From NCBI GenBank assembly GCA_019636875.1, contig JAHBWR010000003.1, positions 1-64,000 of the forward strand: a stretch of DNA of 64,000 nt, given 5' to 3'. A program made the translations under genes and the position numbers. Every line of letters starts with the position of its first letter. The first letter of the stretch is position 1. The notes under the pieces are model-generated. The model saw only the letters and a list, made by a program, of their open reading frames with translations, was not told where the DNA came from and made no database searches. The stretch comes from Nitrospira sp. (GTDB lineage: Bacteria; Nitrospirota; Nitrospiria; Nitrospirales; Nitrospiraceae). Below, one piece after another: positions 52,288 through 61,700 of the stretch.

Positions 52288-52659
52288 ATGGCGCAGGTCA
52301 TTCGCAGCGGAGCCTTTCTTCAGCAGTGCTGGTCGGTACATCCACTGTGTGTGACCATCAAGCGAATGACCGATGAGCAGAGCGTGGTGCTTTCCTGCAG
52401 CTCATGCAAGTCGGTCCATTACCTCATAACGACAACTATCGTGTCGAGCGGACCTTCAGAGACAGGAGCATCCGGAGGACACAAGGTGCGAGACGAGCCG
52501 CCAGGGGAAGAATGCCTCAAGGCCTGCGTCTCATCGCATCCGGCTGCGCTTTCACTGCGGGAGATGGATGTCTTTCAGGATCTGGTGCGGCTTCGCTGCG
52601 CCGACTGCCGACGGCTGTACGACTTGGCGGTTGAGACGTTCGAAACCAGACAGAAATAG
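52288..52659 (+). CDS. hypothetical protein with two CxxC knuckles
   Basis: A 123-residue protein with LSCSSCKSVHYL near residue 38 and LRCADCRRLYDLAVE near residue 105, a possible zinc ribbon split by a disordered segment rich in Ser, Gly and Glu. It has no signal peptide. The start is uncertain: ATG at 52288 gives a compact protein, while the frame is open to 52228. No family is recognised. It follows the PHD-like gene by 130 bases. Confidence 0.5.
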   Translation: MAQVIRSGAFLQQCWSVHPLCVTIKRMTDEQSVVLSCSSCKSVHYLITTTIVSSGPSETGASGGHKVRDEPPGEECLKACVSSHPAALSLREMDVFQDLVRLRCADCRRLYDLAVETFETRQK

Positions 52660-52718
52660 CCAGGAGCTGAGGGAAGAAGGTATCACCCCTTCGCATCTCT
52701 CTGACGATATCCCATCCA

Positions 52719-53327
52719 ATGCTGTTCACCGATGATGAAACTGCACTGTTGGCCGATGCACAGCTCTTTCGGAAAAAGGCTGTGATCTCGACAAAAATAC
52801 GAGCCCAGCTTGAAGCAGCGCATCATGCCTTGAAGCAGGACCTCACAGGCCTCTCGCTCGCTGCCCCTCCGGGCTTCGATTTAACGCTCCATCAACTGGT
52901 CAAAGGCGAGCACCTGGGGGACTGTCCCTATCAATATCTGGATTATCCCAAACACTTCGTCGGCGGCGACAAATTTACATTTCGCACGCTTGTCTGGTGG
53001 GGGCATCATGTCACCTGCGCCCTGCTGTTGGATGGAGTTGGCATTTCACAATACAAGCGACAGTTTCTTGGTAGATTCCACCAAGTCGCGGGACATGCCC
53101 TGGAATTGTCGTTGGCACCGTCGTTGTGGGAGTGGAATCGTGGTGAGGGCTATACGTTGCCGATTACCCATGACCGCAAGGCTCAGATCGCGGCGGTTCT
53201 GGCGGAACGATCTTTTATGAAAGTGGTGCGTTGTGTGCCATTTAACGATCCGGGGATTCAAGCCGGTCAGTTGGCCCAGGTGGCTTGTGGTACCTTCCGG
53301 TCAATGCTTCCGATCGTGACCCCGTAA
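52719..53327 (+). CDS. conserved-looking hypothetical protein
   Basis: A 202-residue soluble protein without signal peptide or membrane helix. It has DLTGLSLAAPPGFDLTLHQLVKGEHLGDCPYQYLDYPKHF, then FRTLVWWGHHVTCALLLDG and a later helical part. Coding character is good along the whole frame and the composition is normal for the region. I do not recognise the family. The ATG at 52719 lacks a strong ribosome-binding site. Confidence 0.6.
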   Translation: MLFTDDETALLADAQLFRKKAVISTKIRAQLEAAHHALKQDLTGLSLAAPPGFDLTLHQLVKGEHLGDCPYQYLDYPKHFVGGDKFTFRTLVWWGHHVTCALLLDGVGISQYKRQFLGRFHQVAGHALELSLAPSLWEWNRGEGYTLPITHDRKAQIAAVLAERSFMKVVRCVPFNDPGIQAGQLAQVACGTFRSMLPIVTP

Positions 53328-53409
53328 GTGTTCCATGGCGATTGTCTCCGAACCGTAACTTGGGTAGACTAAGCACCCTTGATCGTTGACCTTTGACAGG
53401 GAGGAGCCC

Positions 53410-54057
53410 GTGAAGCCATCGCCTTTGGGGATTCTAGGTTGCGCTATCGTGGTGGTGACCATGGTGGCCGGTTGTCGAGGAACTGGAACGGTCCGCGCAC
53501 TGGACTTACGTGAAAAGCCACCGATGGTGCAGGTGACCGACATCCAGCCGGTCAAGATCGTCGTTGAACCGTTTGACGATCGACGGGCGGATAAGAGCCG
53601 CATAGGTCTGCGCACGCACCTCTGGGGAGGTACCACGTATTTCAATGTGCCTGGTGATCGGCTGGCCAGCGTGATTACCCAGCGGATTGCCGATCGGCTG
53701 CGAACTCGTGGGTGGCAGGATCGAGTCTGGGATGTGCGTGTCGCTTCCCCGGGGTCTGTACCGGACGCGGATATCGTCATCAGTGGTCAGGTGGTGGATT
53801 TTTCCGCAAGTGCGAAGAGCCGAGTCCTTTCCACTGTGATCGACACGAAGAGTCGATTTAAGGTGGTAGCGAAGAACCAGGTTGACCAAAGCACCACGAT
53901 TCGTAACATTGAGGGAGGCCGCAGCCGGACCGTCTTTTGGTTTAGCGAGGACGATGTGCAGGAACAGCTGTCCGTGACGCTCAAAGATGGGATTGAGAGG
54001 CTGATCAATGATACCACAATCGAAGACAAGGCTCTGCGCTCAGTTCCGGAGCAGTGA
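53410..54057 (+). CDS. YajG-like lipoprotein
   Basis: A 215-residue lipoprotein. The signal peptide ends in MVAGC, a good lipobox. The mature domain has IVVEPFDDRRADKSRIG, an opening common in YajG-type and LPS-assembly-like periplasmic lipoproteins, then VITQRIADRLRTRGW and ADIVISGQVVDFS, an alpha-beta fold. The role is unknown; members of this group are outer-membrane lipoproteins. The GTG at 53410 is chosen because GGGAGGAG lies just upstream and it places the signal peptide at the N-terminus. Confidence 0.65.
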   Translation: MKPSPLGILGCAIVVVTMVAGCRGTGTVRALDLREKPPMVQVTDIQPVKIVVEPFDDRRADKSRIGLRTHLWGGTTYFNVPGDRLASVITQRIADRLRTRGWQDRVWDVRVASPGSVPDADIVISGQVVDFSASAKSRVLSTVIDTKSRFKVVAKNQVDQSTTIRNIEGGRSRTVFWFSEDDVQEQLSVTLKDGIERLINDTTIEDKALRSVPEQ

Positions 54058-54091
54058 ATTGGTGGGGTAGCCGCTGTAAAGGAAATGATTC

Positions 54092-55153
54092 GTGCGAGAG
54101 CGGCGGTGGGAAACGACGACGCCACTGAGCTTTGATCAGGCTCTTGCGGTAGGTGATCGCCTTGCGGCGCTCGGGCTGAAACCGGCTGTCCCTGCCCAAG
54201 ACGTGATCTGCTACGTTGAAGAATGGACAGTCGGCGCTCCGGACGAGTTCGATCAGCTTGATCCATGGGCGACAGAAGATGTCACGCTCGTCCATATCCG
54301 TGAACGATGGCGGGGTGATTTCTTTCTCCTCTCGGGTGCCTACCATACGGTCTATCAACACCACCAGGATGTCGGAACCTACTGCTCCATCAGTCACCCA
54401 TGGCGGATTCGAGAAGTGCTGCGGTTTCATGAACAACGTGCCATGTTCTGGATCGGGTTTCGGCATGCTCACGCCTTCATCCGGATTCGGCTTCAGACCC
54501 ATGCGGTGATCACGCCTGGGGAAATGCGCGGCGACGATGAACGGACGCACTGGCTGGATGAGCGTCGAGCGGCATTTCTTGAAGCCATTACCGTTTTGGA
54601 TCTGCCCATTGAAACTCATGTGGAGAAGAAGGCGGTAGTCTTACGATCGTCCGATGCGTCCGTGCCCTTCTTTTGCTCGTGGCCAGACGCGTTTGGTCCC
54701 TGCCAGTTCGAATATAACACCACGGATGCGTTCGAGTTTCTCGTGCCGGCCAGCAAGTTGGCGGAGACGTTCACCCCAGAGCCGGCAGGAGTGCGGGCCT
54801 ATCTCACAGGGTTTTCCGAAGCAGCACTGGCAGAATTCCAGGCGATTGAACCAGCTGCACGATTCGCCTATCGATGTTCGGTCCATTGTCCACTTGACGA
54901 TCTCCCTGAGATCCTGACCGCGATCCAGCCCGATGGTATCCTCTATGCCACGCTCTGCGAATTTCAGACCCATACCCTATTGCCTGAGCGCGATGATGCG
55001 TCGGCGATCATCGGGATTGTTGGTGCCAACGGGCAGTTCAAGATCGAAGCGCGCCTGAATCAAGCTCCGCTTCCAGAAGATGCCATGGCGCTGTGGCTGG
55101 AACGACTTATCGGTCACCCGGTCGTGTATGCGCCGCTCCCTGCGTTTGTGTGA
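54092..55153 (+). CDS. hypothetical protein, 353 residues
   Basis: A soluble protein of 353 residues starting with GTG behind AAAGGA. It has no signal peptide or membrane segment. It contains an aromatic- and His-rich centre (GAYHTVYQHHQDVGTYCSISHPW, FWIGFRHAHAFIRIRL) and a second domain (FEYNTTDAFEFLVPASKLAETF). No motif known to me. It is 34 bases after the lipoprotein gene and ends just before the DUF2914 gene (6 bases), so it is in an operon with both. Confidence 0.6.
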   Translation: MRERRWETTTPLSFDQALAVGDRLAALGLKPAVPAQDVICYVEEWTVGAPDEFDQLDPWATEDVTLVHIRERWRGDFFLLSGAYHTVYQHHQDVGTYCSISHPWRIREVLRFHEQRAMFWIGFRHAHAFIRIRLQTHAVITPGEMRGDDERTHWLDERRAAFLEAITVLDLPIETHVEKKAVVLRSSDASVPFFCSWPDAFGPCQFEYNTTDAFEFLVPASKLAETFTPEPAGVRAYLTGFSEAALAEFQAIEPAARFAYRCSVHCPLDDLPEILTAIQPDGILYATLCEFQTHTLLPERDDASAIIGIVGANGQFKIEARLNQAPLPEDAMALWLERLIGHPVVYAPLPAFV

Positions 55154-55158
55154 CGGGA

Positions 55159-56373
55159 ATGCCGGGTGAGCCCCCTCAGGATCCAGTTCCCAAAGTAGCG
55201 CAAGCTCCCGCACGATTCAGTGTTTTCATTGAACAATCGAACGGGATTTCGCAGAGTGGAGGGGTGAGCCCCTTCACGAAGCTTCAGTCCGTACTCTCGA
55301 AGCCGTTTATGCCGGCGGTGTTCTTTCTCTGCGGGGTGAGCTACGACACCGTGACGCTGTCGCGAATCGATCGCCTTCTGGATAATCTGGTTCTGCTCCT
55401 ATACCTCATACTCTTGGGTGGCCTGATCGTCTTGACGGGGCGGATGGGGAATGACTCTCCGCCTGAGCGCGAAGCTCTCCTTTCAGGCTCCAAGTTTACG
55501 CGATGGGTCTGGGAAAGTCGTCCCTACTATCCGATGGCCAGTCAATTCCTCCTCGGCGGCCTCTTCAGCGCATACGCAATTTTCTATTCCCAAAGCGCGA
55601 CATTCACCACGACGGCGATCTTCTTTGCCCTGCTCATCGCGCTCCTTGTGGCCAACGAGTTCTTGCGCGATCGATTGTCTAATCTTCGAATATTGGTCAG
55701 TCTCTACGCGGTCGTGAGCTTCGCGTTTTTTACCTTCTTTGTCCCGGTCATCACCGGGTTCATGAATGCGATAATCTTCTTGCTCGGCGCTCTTTTGAGT
55801 CTGGGCGTGACGCTGTATCTTGTTCAACTGGTCTATCGCAATAATACGGATCAGTCAGCAGGACCACCAACCAAGGAGATGGCTCCCGCTATCGTGCTCA
55901 TCGCGATGCTGGTCGGATTCTACTTCATGAATTGGATTCCGCCGGTGCCGCTGTCGCTCAAGCATGGCGGGATCTATCATGAGATCAAGCGGACGGGCGA
56001 TCGGTTCGAGTTGGTCTTTGAGAAACAGTGGTATCAATTTTGGAAACGTGCCGAAACAACTTTCCCGACGGATGAACCGGTCTATTGCTTTACGGCAGTC
56101 TTCGCTCCGGTTGATCTCAACACGACGATCTATCACCACTGGCACTATCGGTCCAATGACACGAAGCCGTTCATGCATGCCGACCGGATTCCCATCCGGA
56201 TTTCAGGAGGGCGCGAGGGTGGATATCGAGCCTACAGCCTCAAACAGCGCCTTGATCTGGGCGACTGGCGTGTTGATATTGAGACCGAAGATGGGCGTGT
56301 TATTGGACGGGTCGAGGTGACCGTCGTGAGCCAAACGGAAGCGCAGCCGAGGTTGGCGACGGTGACCTATTAG
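55159..56373 (+). CDS. DUF2914-domain membrane protein
   Basis: A 404-residue protein. After a polar N-terminus, about seven hydrophobic segments (residues 50-270) form the membrane part, then a periplasmic DUF2914 domain of about 100 residues: VYCFTAVFAPVDLNTTIYHHWHYRSND, YRAYSLKQRLDLGDWRVDIETEDGRVIGRVEVTVV. The domain is a small beta-sandwich of unknown function. ATG at 55159 is chosen because it lies right after the upstream stop; longer starts overlap the previous gene. Confidence 0.8.
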   Translation: MPGEPPQDPVPKVAQAPARFSVFIEQSNGISQSGGVSPFTKLQSVLSKPFMPAVFFLCGVSYDTVTLSRIDRLLDNLVLLLYLILLGGLIVLTGRMGNDSPPEREALLSGSKFTRWVWESRPYYPMASQFLLGGLFSAYAIFYSQSATFTTTAIFFALLIALLVANEFLRDRLSNLRILVSLYAVVSFAFFTFFVPVITGFMNAIIFLLGALLSLGVTLYLVQLVYRNNTDQSAGPPTKEMAPAIVLIAMLVGFYFMNWIPPVPLSLKHGGIYHEIKRTGDRFELVFEKQWYQFWKRAETTFPTDEPVYCFTAVFAPVDLNTTIYHHWHYRSNDTKPFMHADRIPIRISGGREGGYRAYSLKQRLDLGDWRVDIETEDGRVIGRVEVTVVSQTEAQPRLATVTY

Positions 56374-56471
56374 GCCGTTTGGGCACCGATCTCGGAACCG
56401 TCATAGAGAGGGGGTCGGAGGGAAGGCATCCGGTTGCGAGCCCTTATGGAAGGATGTAAAGTGACATTTCC

Positions 56472-56834
56472 ATGAGTGAACGGATCCTCTCTCCCTGCCC
56501 TGATAGCCCCAACTGTGTGTCGACGCAGGCGACTGACGAAGGCCACGCGATCGCGCCGTTTCGCTACAAGAAGCCTAGGGCTGAGGCGAAGGAGGCGTTG
56601 AAGGCCGTCATTAATTCACTCTCTCGGACCAAACTTATTCAGGAAGACGAGTCCTACCTTCATTATGAGTTCACATCCCTGCTGCTCCGATTCGTTGACG
56701 ATGTTGAATTTCTCTTCGACGACGACACGAAGACCCTCCACTTCCGCTCCGCTTCCCGCACGGGCTACAGCGACCTTGGTGTCAATCGGCGGCGAATGGA
56801 AGACCTGCGGGCTCTCGTGGGCAGGAAACTCTAG
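56472..56834 (+). CDS. DUF1499-family protein
   Basis: A 120-residue protein beginning LSPCPDSPNCVSTQA, the hallmark of DUF1499, then FRYKKPRAEAKEALKAVI, DESYLHYEFTSLLLRFVDDVEF and SASRTGYSDLGVNRRRMEDLRALV. The family is widespread and of unknown function, sometimes linked to envelope lipids. No signal peptide is present. It lies about 100 bases after the DUF2914 gene and 68 before a PilZ gene. Confidence 0.85.
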   Translation: MSERILSPCPDSPNCVSTQATDEGHAIAPFRYKKPRAEAKEALKAVINSLSRTKLIQEDESYLHYEFTSLLLRFVDDVEFLFDDDTKTLHFRSASRTGYSDLGVNRRRMEDLRALVGRKL

Positions 56835-56902
56835 CGATTTCTCCAAATATCTTTGGCACAGTCTCTCCTCCTGTTATGATTCCTGCCACAGGAGGCTCGA
56901 TC

Positions 56903-57226
56903 ATGGGGTTTAAACGGAAACACTCGCGTGTCGATATGAGCCATCCCGGTCGACTACAACGTGGGGAGCTTTCGGCAGCCTGTAAGGTCATCGATGTGAG
57001 CGAGTCCGGAGTTCGGCTCGAGAGCCGCCTATTCGTCAAGAAAGGCGAGGTGTTGCAGCTCCTCATTGAGCTTGCTGGTGGGAAAACCTTAACCTGTGAG
57101 TTAGAGGTCGTCTATGTGCGCGCTCCGAAATTGGGGGCGCGGATCATGTCGATCAGTGCTGAGGACCGCGAACGATTGATCCGTATTCTTGACGATCACG
57201 TCCAGAACAGCTTTTCTCGGGGATAA
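56903..57226 (+). CDS. PilZ-domain protein
   Basis: A 107-residue single-domain PilZ protein. It has the N-terminal basic pair (R-x3-R type, in GFKRKHSRVDM) and the D-x-S-x2-G motif (DVSESGVRLES) that bind cyclic di-GMP, followed by a six-stranded barrel and a C-terminal helix (EDRERLIRILDDHV). It would relay c-di-GMP levels to an unknown partner, often polysaccharide synthesis or motility. ATG at 56903 has AGGAGG upstream; a longer frame from 56876 is rejected. Confidence 0.85.
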   Translation: MGFKRKHSRVDMSHPGRLQRGELSAACKVIDVSESGVRLESRLFVKKGEVLQLLIELAGGKTLTCELEVVYVRAPKLGARIMSISAEDRERLIRILDDHVQNSFSRG

Positions 57227-57499
57227 TCCTTCCTAGTGATCTTTCATGGTTGAGGATCCTTCCGTTGGACTCCTGCGTGGCATGGAGAATGGCTAGGGTT
57301 GTCTGGTTTTATCAAAGGCTTGATATCCCATGGAGCCATGGCCTCTCGGAGACGTTGTGTCCTCCACGCGAATCCCTAAAGGCTGAACGGGAATGCGTCG
57401 GAGAGAAGCCGTGTCGAGTGCGTGGACGTGGAAGGTTTCCTCCTAGCGGGCAGTAATCGCCAAGGCAAGAACCATACGAGCATTTTATAAATCAATAGC

Positions 57500-57664
57500 T
57501 TAGACTCTTGGCGCGAGCCGACTGGTGTGCTGAAAAATGCATTTCGGGCACGTGTAGTGGATGAATCGATTGCCTCCGACCAGCCGCTTCTTCATCAGCA
57601 CCTTGCACCAGGTACAGAGGCGATCGGGGAGTTCGGTTCGGGGCGTTTGTGGGAGAGTCGTCAT
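57500..57664 (-). CDS. very small zinc-finger-like protein
   Basis: A 54-residue protein with ligands C-x2-C-x15-H-x2-C-x2-C-x3-H (LCTWC, FIHYTCPKC, FQH). The FIHYTC segment recalls the FVHYSC of the PHD-like protein at 51868, so the two may be related half-fingers. It is isolated, with intergenic DNA on both sides. The frame is open to a TTG at 57688, but ATG at 57664 with AGGAAG upstream is better. Confidence 0.45.
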   Translation of the reverse strand: MTTLPQTPRTELPDRLCTWCKVLMKKRLVGGNRFIHYTCPKCIFQHTSRLAPRV

Positions 57665-57770
57665 ATGAGCCCATTCTTCCTGAGCCAAGTCACCTTGTCA
57701 ACTGATTGCGGATAACCCCCGATCTGGGGTTGAAATATTCCTTGTCATTACGTACCCAGCCGAAAAAACA

Positions 57771-57779
57771 TGGTATAGT
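57771..57779 (+). promoter_or_regulatory. extended -10 promoter for the SpeD-like gene
   Basis: TGGTATAGT has the TG of an extended -10 element three bases before TATAGT (57774-57779). No good -35 box is found at 16-18 bases upstream, as expected for extended -10 promoters. Transcription would begin near 57786, about 50 bases before the start codon at 57836. Confidence 0.45.
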
Positions 57780-57835
57780 TCACGCAACGGTCAGTCGACG
57801 TGCCTAACCCACTCACAGAAAGGTAGCGACCTCTT

Positions 57836-58276
57836 ATGAGCACCTCGCCGAGTTCTGAGTCCACAATCTTACCATCCAACGCCCCTGCGGCTGCAGCCCG
57901 ACCCGTTCAGGACATGGTGGGTAGCGGCAAGGCATGGGGACTCTGTACTGCAGTCGATCTCCACGACTGTAACCCCGATCTCATCCGTGATGCAGACTAT
58001 ATCAAGCGCTACGTCGTTGAGTTGTGCGAACTCATCGGGATGAAGCGTTTCGGCGAGTGTCAGGTCGTGAATTTTGGCGAAGGTCGTGTTGCCGGCTACT
58101 CGATGGTGCAGTTGATTTCCACCTCATTGATCAGCGGGCATTTTGCCAACGACACGAATTACGCCTACCTCGACATTTTTAGCTGCAAAGGCTATGATCC
58201 GGCGGTCGTCGAGTCCTTTTCGAAGGAGTTCTTCGGCGCCCGGCGTAGTGTCGCAACAGCCACGCTCCGGTACTAA
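57836..58276 (+). CDS. SpeD-like pyruvoyl decarboxylase with altered cleavage site
   Basis: A 146-residue protein of the prokaryotic S-adenosylmethionine decarboxylase fold. Ser97, His102 and Cys117 sit at exactly the spacing of the catalytic Ser63, His68 and Cys83 of T. maritima SpeD (in STSLISGHF and YLDIFSCKG). The residue before the Ser, normally the Glu of the ESHIS processing site, is Thr96, and the next His is Leu. Self-cleavage to a pyruvoyl group may still happen, but the substrate could differ from AdoMet. It has a 30-residue low-complexity N-terminus. A strong terminator follows its stop, so it is a single-gene unit. Confidence 0.75.
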   Translation: MSTSPSSESTILPSNAPAAAARPVQDMVGSGKAWGLCTAVDLHDCNPDLIRDADYIKRYVVELCELIGMKRFGECQVVNFGEGRVAGYSMVQLISTSLISGHFANDTNYAYLDIFSCKGYDPAVVESFSKEFFGARRSVATATLRY

Positions 58277-58301
58277 CCCATTTCAACTGTAGAGAAATCG
58301 T

Positions 58302-58334
58302 CTCGGGGGCGGAATTGAGCCGCCCCCGAGGTTT
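58302..58334 (+). terminator. intrinsic terminator after the SpeD-like gene
   Basis: An 11-bp perfect GC-rich stem, CTCGGGGGCGG at 58302-58312 with its complement at 58320-58330, loop of 7 bases, followed by GTTTTG. It starts 26 bases after the stop codon. This is the clearest intrinsic terminator in the window. Confidence 0.85.
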
Positions 58335-58364
58335 TGTGTCACCCCGAAGGGAGTGTGGTAATTC

Positions 58365-58703
58365 ATGAAGGCGAAAACTATCCGAGAGGTGCTCGACGCC
58401 CTCCCTGGAAAATTGGATAAAGATGCAGCCGAAGATGTTGATGCCGTGTATCAGTTTAATCTCCAAGGGACTCAAGGCGGGCAATATCAACTGCTGGTTC
58501 AGAACGGCACCTGCGTGGTGAAGGATGGAGTCCACGACGATCCGCACGTGACACTGTCAATGGCGGGAGAAGATTGTATTCGGATCCTGAATGGACAGCT
58601 GAGCAGTATGACTATGGCCATGTCCGGGCGCCTACAGATCTCGGGAGACATTGGGTTGGCCATGCAGCTGAAGTCCTTGTTCCCTAACATTGTGGAACCT
58701 TAA
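58365..58703 (+). CDS. SCP2 sterol-carrier-like protein
   Basis: A 112-residue protein of the SCP2 fold: VYQFNLQGTQGGQYQLLVQNGTCVV, DDPHVTLSMAGEDCIRILNGQLSSMTMAMSGRLQISGDIGLAMQLKSLF. This is the standard layout of bacterial SCP2 domains, which bind hydrophobic ligands such as lipids. No fused enzyme is present. GAAGGGAG precedes the start. It stands alone between the terminator of the SpeD-like gene and the convergent RND gene. Confidence 0.82.
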   Translation: MKAKTIREVLDALPGKLDKDAAEDVDAVYQFNLQGTQGGQYQLLVQNGTCVVKDGVHDDPHVTLSMAGEDCIRILNGQLSSMTMAMSGRLQISGDIGLAMQLKSLFPNIVEP

Positions 58704-58730
58704 CCGCGCTACTTGTGATCAGGAGTTGTC

Positions 58731-61700
58731 TCAGGTAACGCAGGATTCCTGCTCGTTAGGCGCTACCTCGAATCTCCGCGGAAACCGCTCTTCCAAGATT
58801 ACGTACATCGTTGGGACGAGAAACAGCGTGAGGAGAGTGGAGGCACTCAACCCTCCAACGACTGCGCGTGCCAAGGGTGCGTTGGTTTCAGCTCCGGTTC
58901 CGAGTCCGATCGCCATGGGAAGAAGTCCAAAGACGGTGGCGAGCGAGGTCATGAGGATTGGTCGCAGCCTGGTTTGCGCACCCGTCATGACGGCGCGGTG
59001 AAGTGGTTCGCCTCTCCGACGAAGCACGTTGGTGTAGTCAACCAGCAGCACCCCGTTTGAGACGACGATCCCAAACATCATGATAATACCCATCATGGAT
59101 GAAGTAGACAGTGTCGTATCCGTCAAGAAAAGAATCAAGATAACTCCAGGAAATCCCATCGGGACTGCAAACATAATGATAAATGGGTCGATGAGTGACT
59201 TAAACTGAGCCGCCATCACCATGTAGACCAACATGAGCGCGAGCACGATGGCAAACTGCAAGCCTTCAAAGGTTTCCCGTTGCTGTTGGATCTGCCCGGC
59301 CAATTTGATGCTGAATCCTGCAGGGAGCTGGAGTTTGGCGAATGCCGACTCAAGATCCTTCGCGATATCGCCCAAGGCACGATTGATAGGATTGGCCGTG
59401 ATATGGATCACGCGTTCAAAGTGCTTGCGATCTACTTTCACCGGTCCCGCATTCAACTTGAGCGATGCCACATTCTTGAGGAGGACTGGCTCCCCGGTTT
59501 TGGTGGTGAGGAGAATATTCTCCAGATCAGTGAGATTCTTTCGATGCTCCTCAGCTAGCCACGCGCTGATGAAGTATTCGTTTCCGCTTTGAGGATCGGT
59601 GTAAATAATTGGGTCGGTTTGTCCGTTCCCGTTTAATGAAAAGAGAACGGCATTTGCCACATCGGTTTCCGTGATGCCGAGTAAGGCAGCTTTCTCTCGA
59701 TCCACGGTCACGTTGACTTCCGGATAATTTTCCTCCCGGCTCGGTTCAATGTCAGCTAGTCCGGGAGTTTGCTCCATGATCTCTTTGACTTGGGTAATAA
59801 CCTCTCTCGCCTTTTCGAAGTCATGTCCGTAAATTTCCACGTCGACGGCCTTTTGTGAGCCGAAGCTTGTGACACGCTTCACCAGCCCTCCGGGATCGAA
59901 ATACATCGAGACTCCAGGGAATAGTTTGGTAACCTTGGGGCGTACATCATTCATGATCTCGACCTGAGTCCGCGTCCGCTTAGCCGGTTCGACGAGGTAC
60001 ACTTGAATCGACGAAGTGTGAGGACCGGTGTTGGGGTTGAACAGAGAGGAACGGCCTTGGGACAGCACGCCGGTACTCGAGACGATGGTCACCAGTTCAG
60101 TCGTCGGAATATTGGCACGCAGGACTCGTTCGACTTCGGAAACCTGCTGTTCGGTCTTTTCGACTCGTTGGCCGACTGGCGCTCGCAGCACGATCCGAAA
60201 CTGACTCTCATCGGAAACCGGCAGGAACTCGGTTCCGATCAAAGGAACGAGCATGAGCGAGCCAAAGAAAATCAAGAGCACGGTACAGATGAGAATCTTG
60301 CGATGTGCCAGGACCCACTGCAGGGACTGTTCATAATTTCGATCCAGCGATTCATAGCGGCTCCGACTCCACTCCATCATAACCCGCAGCCAGCTCGGCA
60401 ACGCACGTTGTGCTTCTTGTTCTGGCCTCAGGAATTTGTAACAGAGTGCCGGGGTTACCGTGCGGGAAACGAAAAATGACGTGAAGAGTGCGATGGCGAT
60501 CGTGACGGTCAGCGGAATCAATAACAGGCGCGCGATGCCGACGATGAAGAACATCGGAAGGAAGACGACCACCGTCGTGACGGTCGAGGCAAATATCGGC
60601 ATGGCTACTTCGCGGGCAGCATCGAGAATGCCGCCCCATCTGTTGGAATTTGTGTTGATATGGCGTTGAATGTTTTCCAGTTCAACGATTGAATCATCCA
60701 CAAGTCGGCCGATGCCCAGCGCAAGCCCCCCGAGAGTGAATACATTGAGCGTCTGATCGGTGAAGTACAGCACCACAAACGTCACCAGCATGGACAGTGG
60801 GATGGCCACGGAAATGATCAGGGTGCTGGTCAAGTTCCGTAGAAAGATGAGAATCACCGCCGCGGCCAGCAATGAGCCATGGAAGGCCTGTTCGACCAGA
60901 TTGCGGATGGATTGACGAATGTAGAGAGACTGGTCGAACGATATGCCAAGGTTCACCCCATCGGGGATGCCGAACATCTGCGGCAGAGCGGCGCGGAGAG
61001 CGTCGACGACGGCGACTGTGTTAGCGAGTGGTTGTTTATTGACACGAAGAAACACGGATCTGGCTCCGTCGGTATGGACGATATTGGTTTGAATGTCCGA
61101 GGAGTCCGTCACTGTTCCCACGTCTCGCACACGGACCGCGTTGCCCTGCTGATTCACCTTCACGATGACGTCCTGTATCGGCTCCACAGTACGGAACTGG
61201 TTGTTCGTAAACACGTTGTAGTCAAGGTTGCCGGCTTTGATATCGCCGGAAGGTAAGATCAAGTTGGATGCTTTGACCGATTTGACGACGTCAAGGATCG
61301 AAAGCCCACGGGCGCTGAGGAGCGCCGGATCGAGGTTGATGTTGATTTGGCGGATTTTTCCCCCTTCCACGGTCGCGGCGGCTACGTCAGCGATTTGTTC
61401 GATCTGCGGAGCGATCGTGTTGTACGCAAGATCATAGAGTGCGCGCTCATCCAGCTCGTCGCTCGAAACCGAGACCATCGAAACCGGAATGTTGGAGACA
61501 TCGAATTTGACGATGAACGGTTGCAGAATGCCTGGAGGGAGGCTGTTCAGAATCTGTGTGATACGCTGCATGACCTCCATTTGCCCGACATCGAGGTTGG
61601 CCCCCCAGTTGAACCAGATCTGCACTGCTCCGAGTCCTTGCTTACTGAACGACTCGACATGTTCCACATTCGAGGCAGAACTGACGGCCTTCTCGATCGG

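Noticed and set aside
53365-53370. TAGACT before the YajG-like lipoprotein, as in the conserved element
   Set aside because: The TTAACA repeats and the upstream block are missing, and TGGC stands at a different distance; chance match.
57250-57456. 68-residue plus-strand frame after the PilZ gene
   Set aside because: No ribosome-binding site, odd composition, no domain; the 270-base gap appears non-coding.
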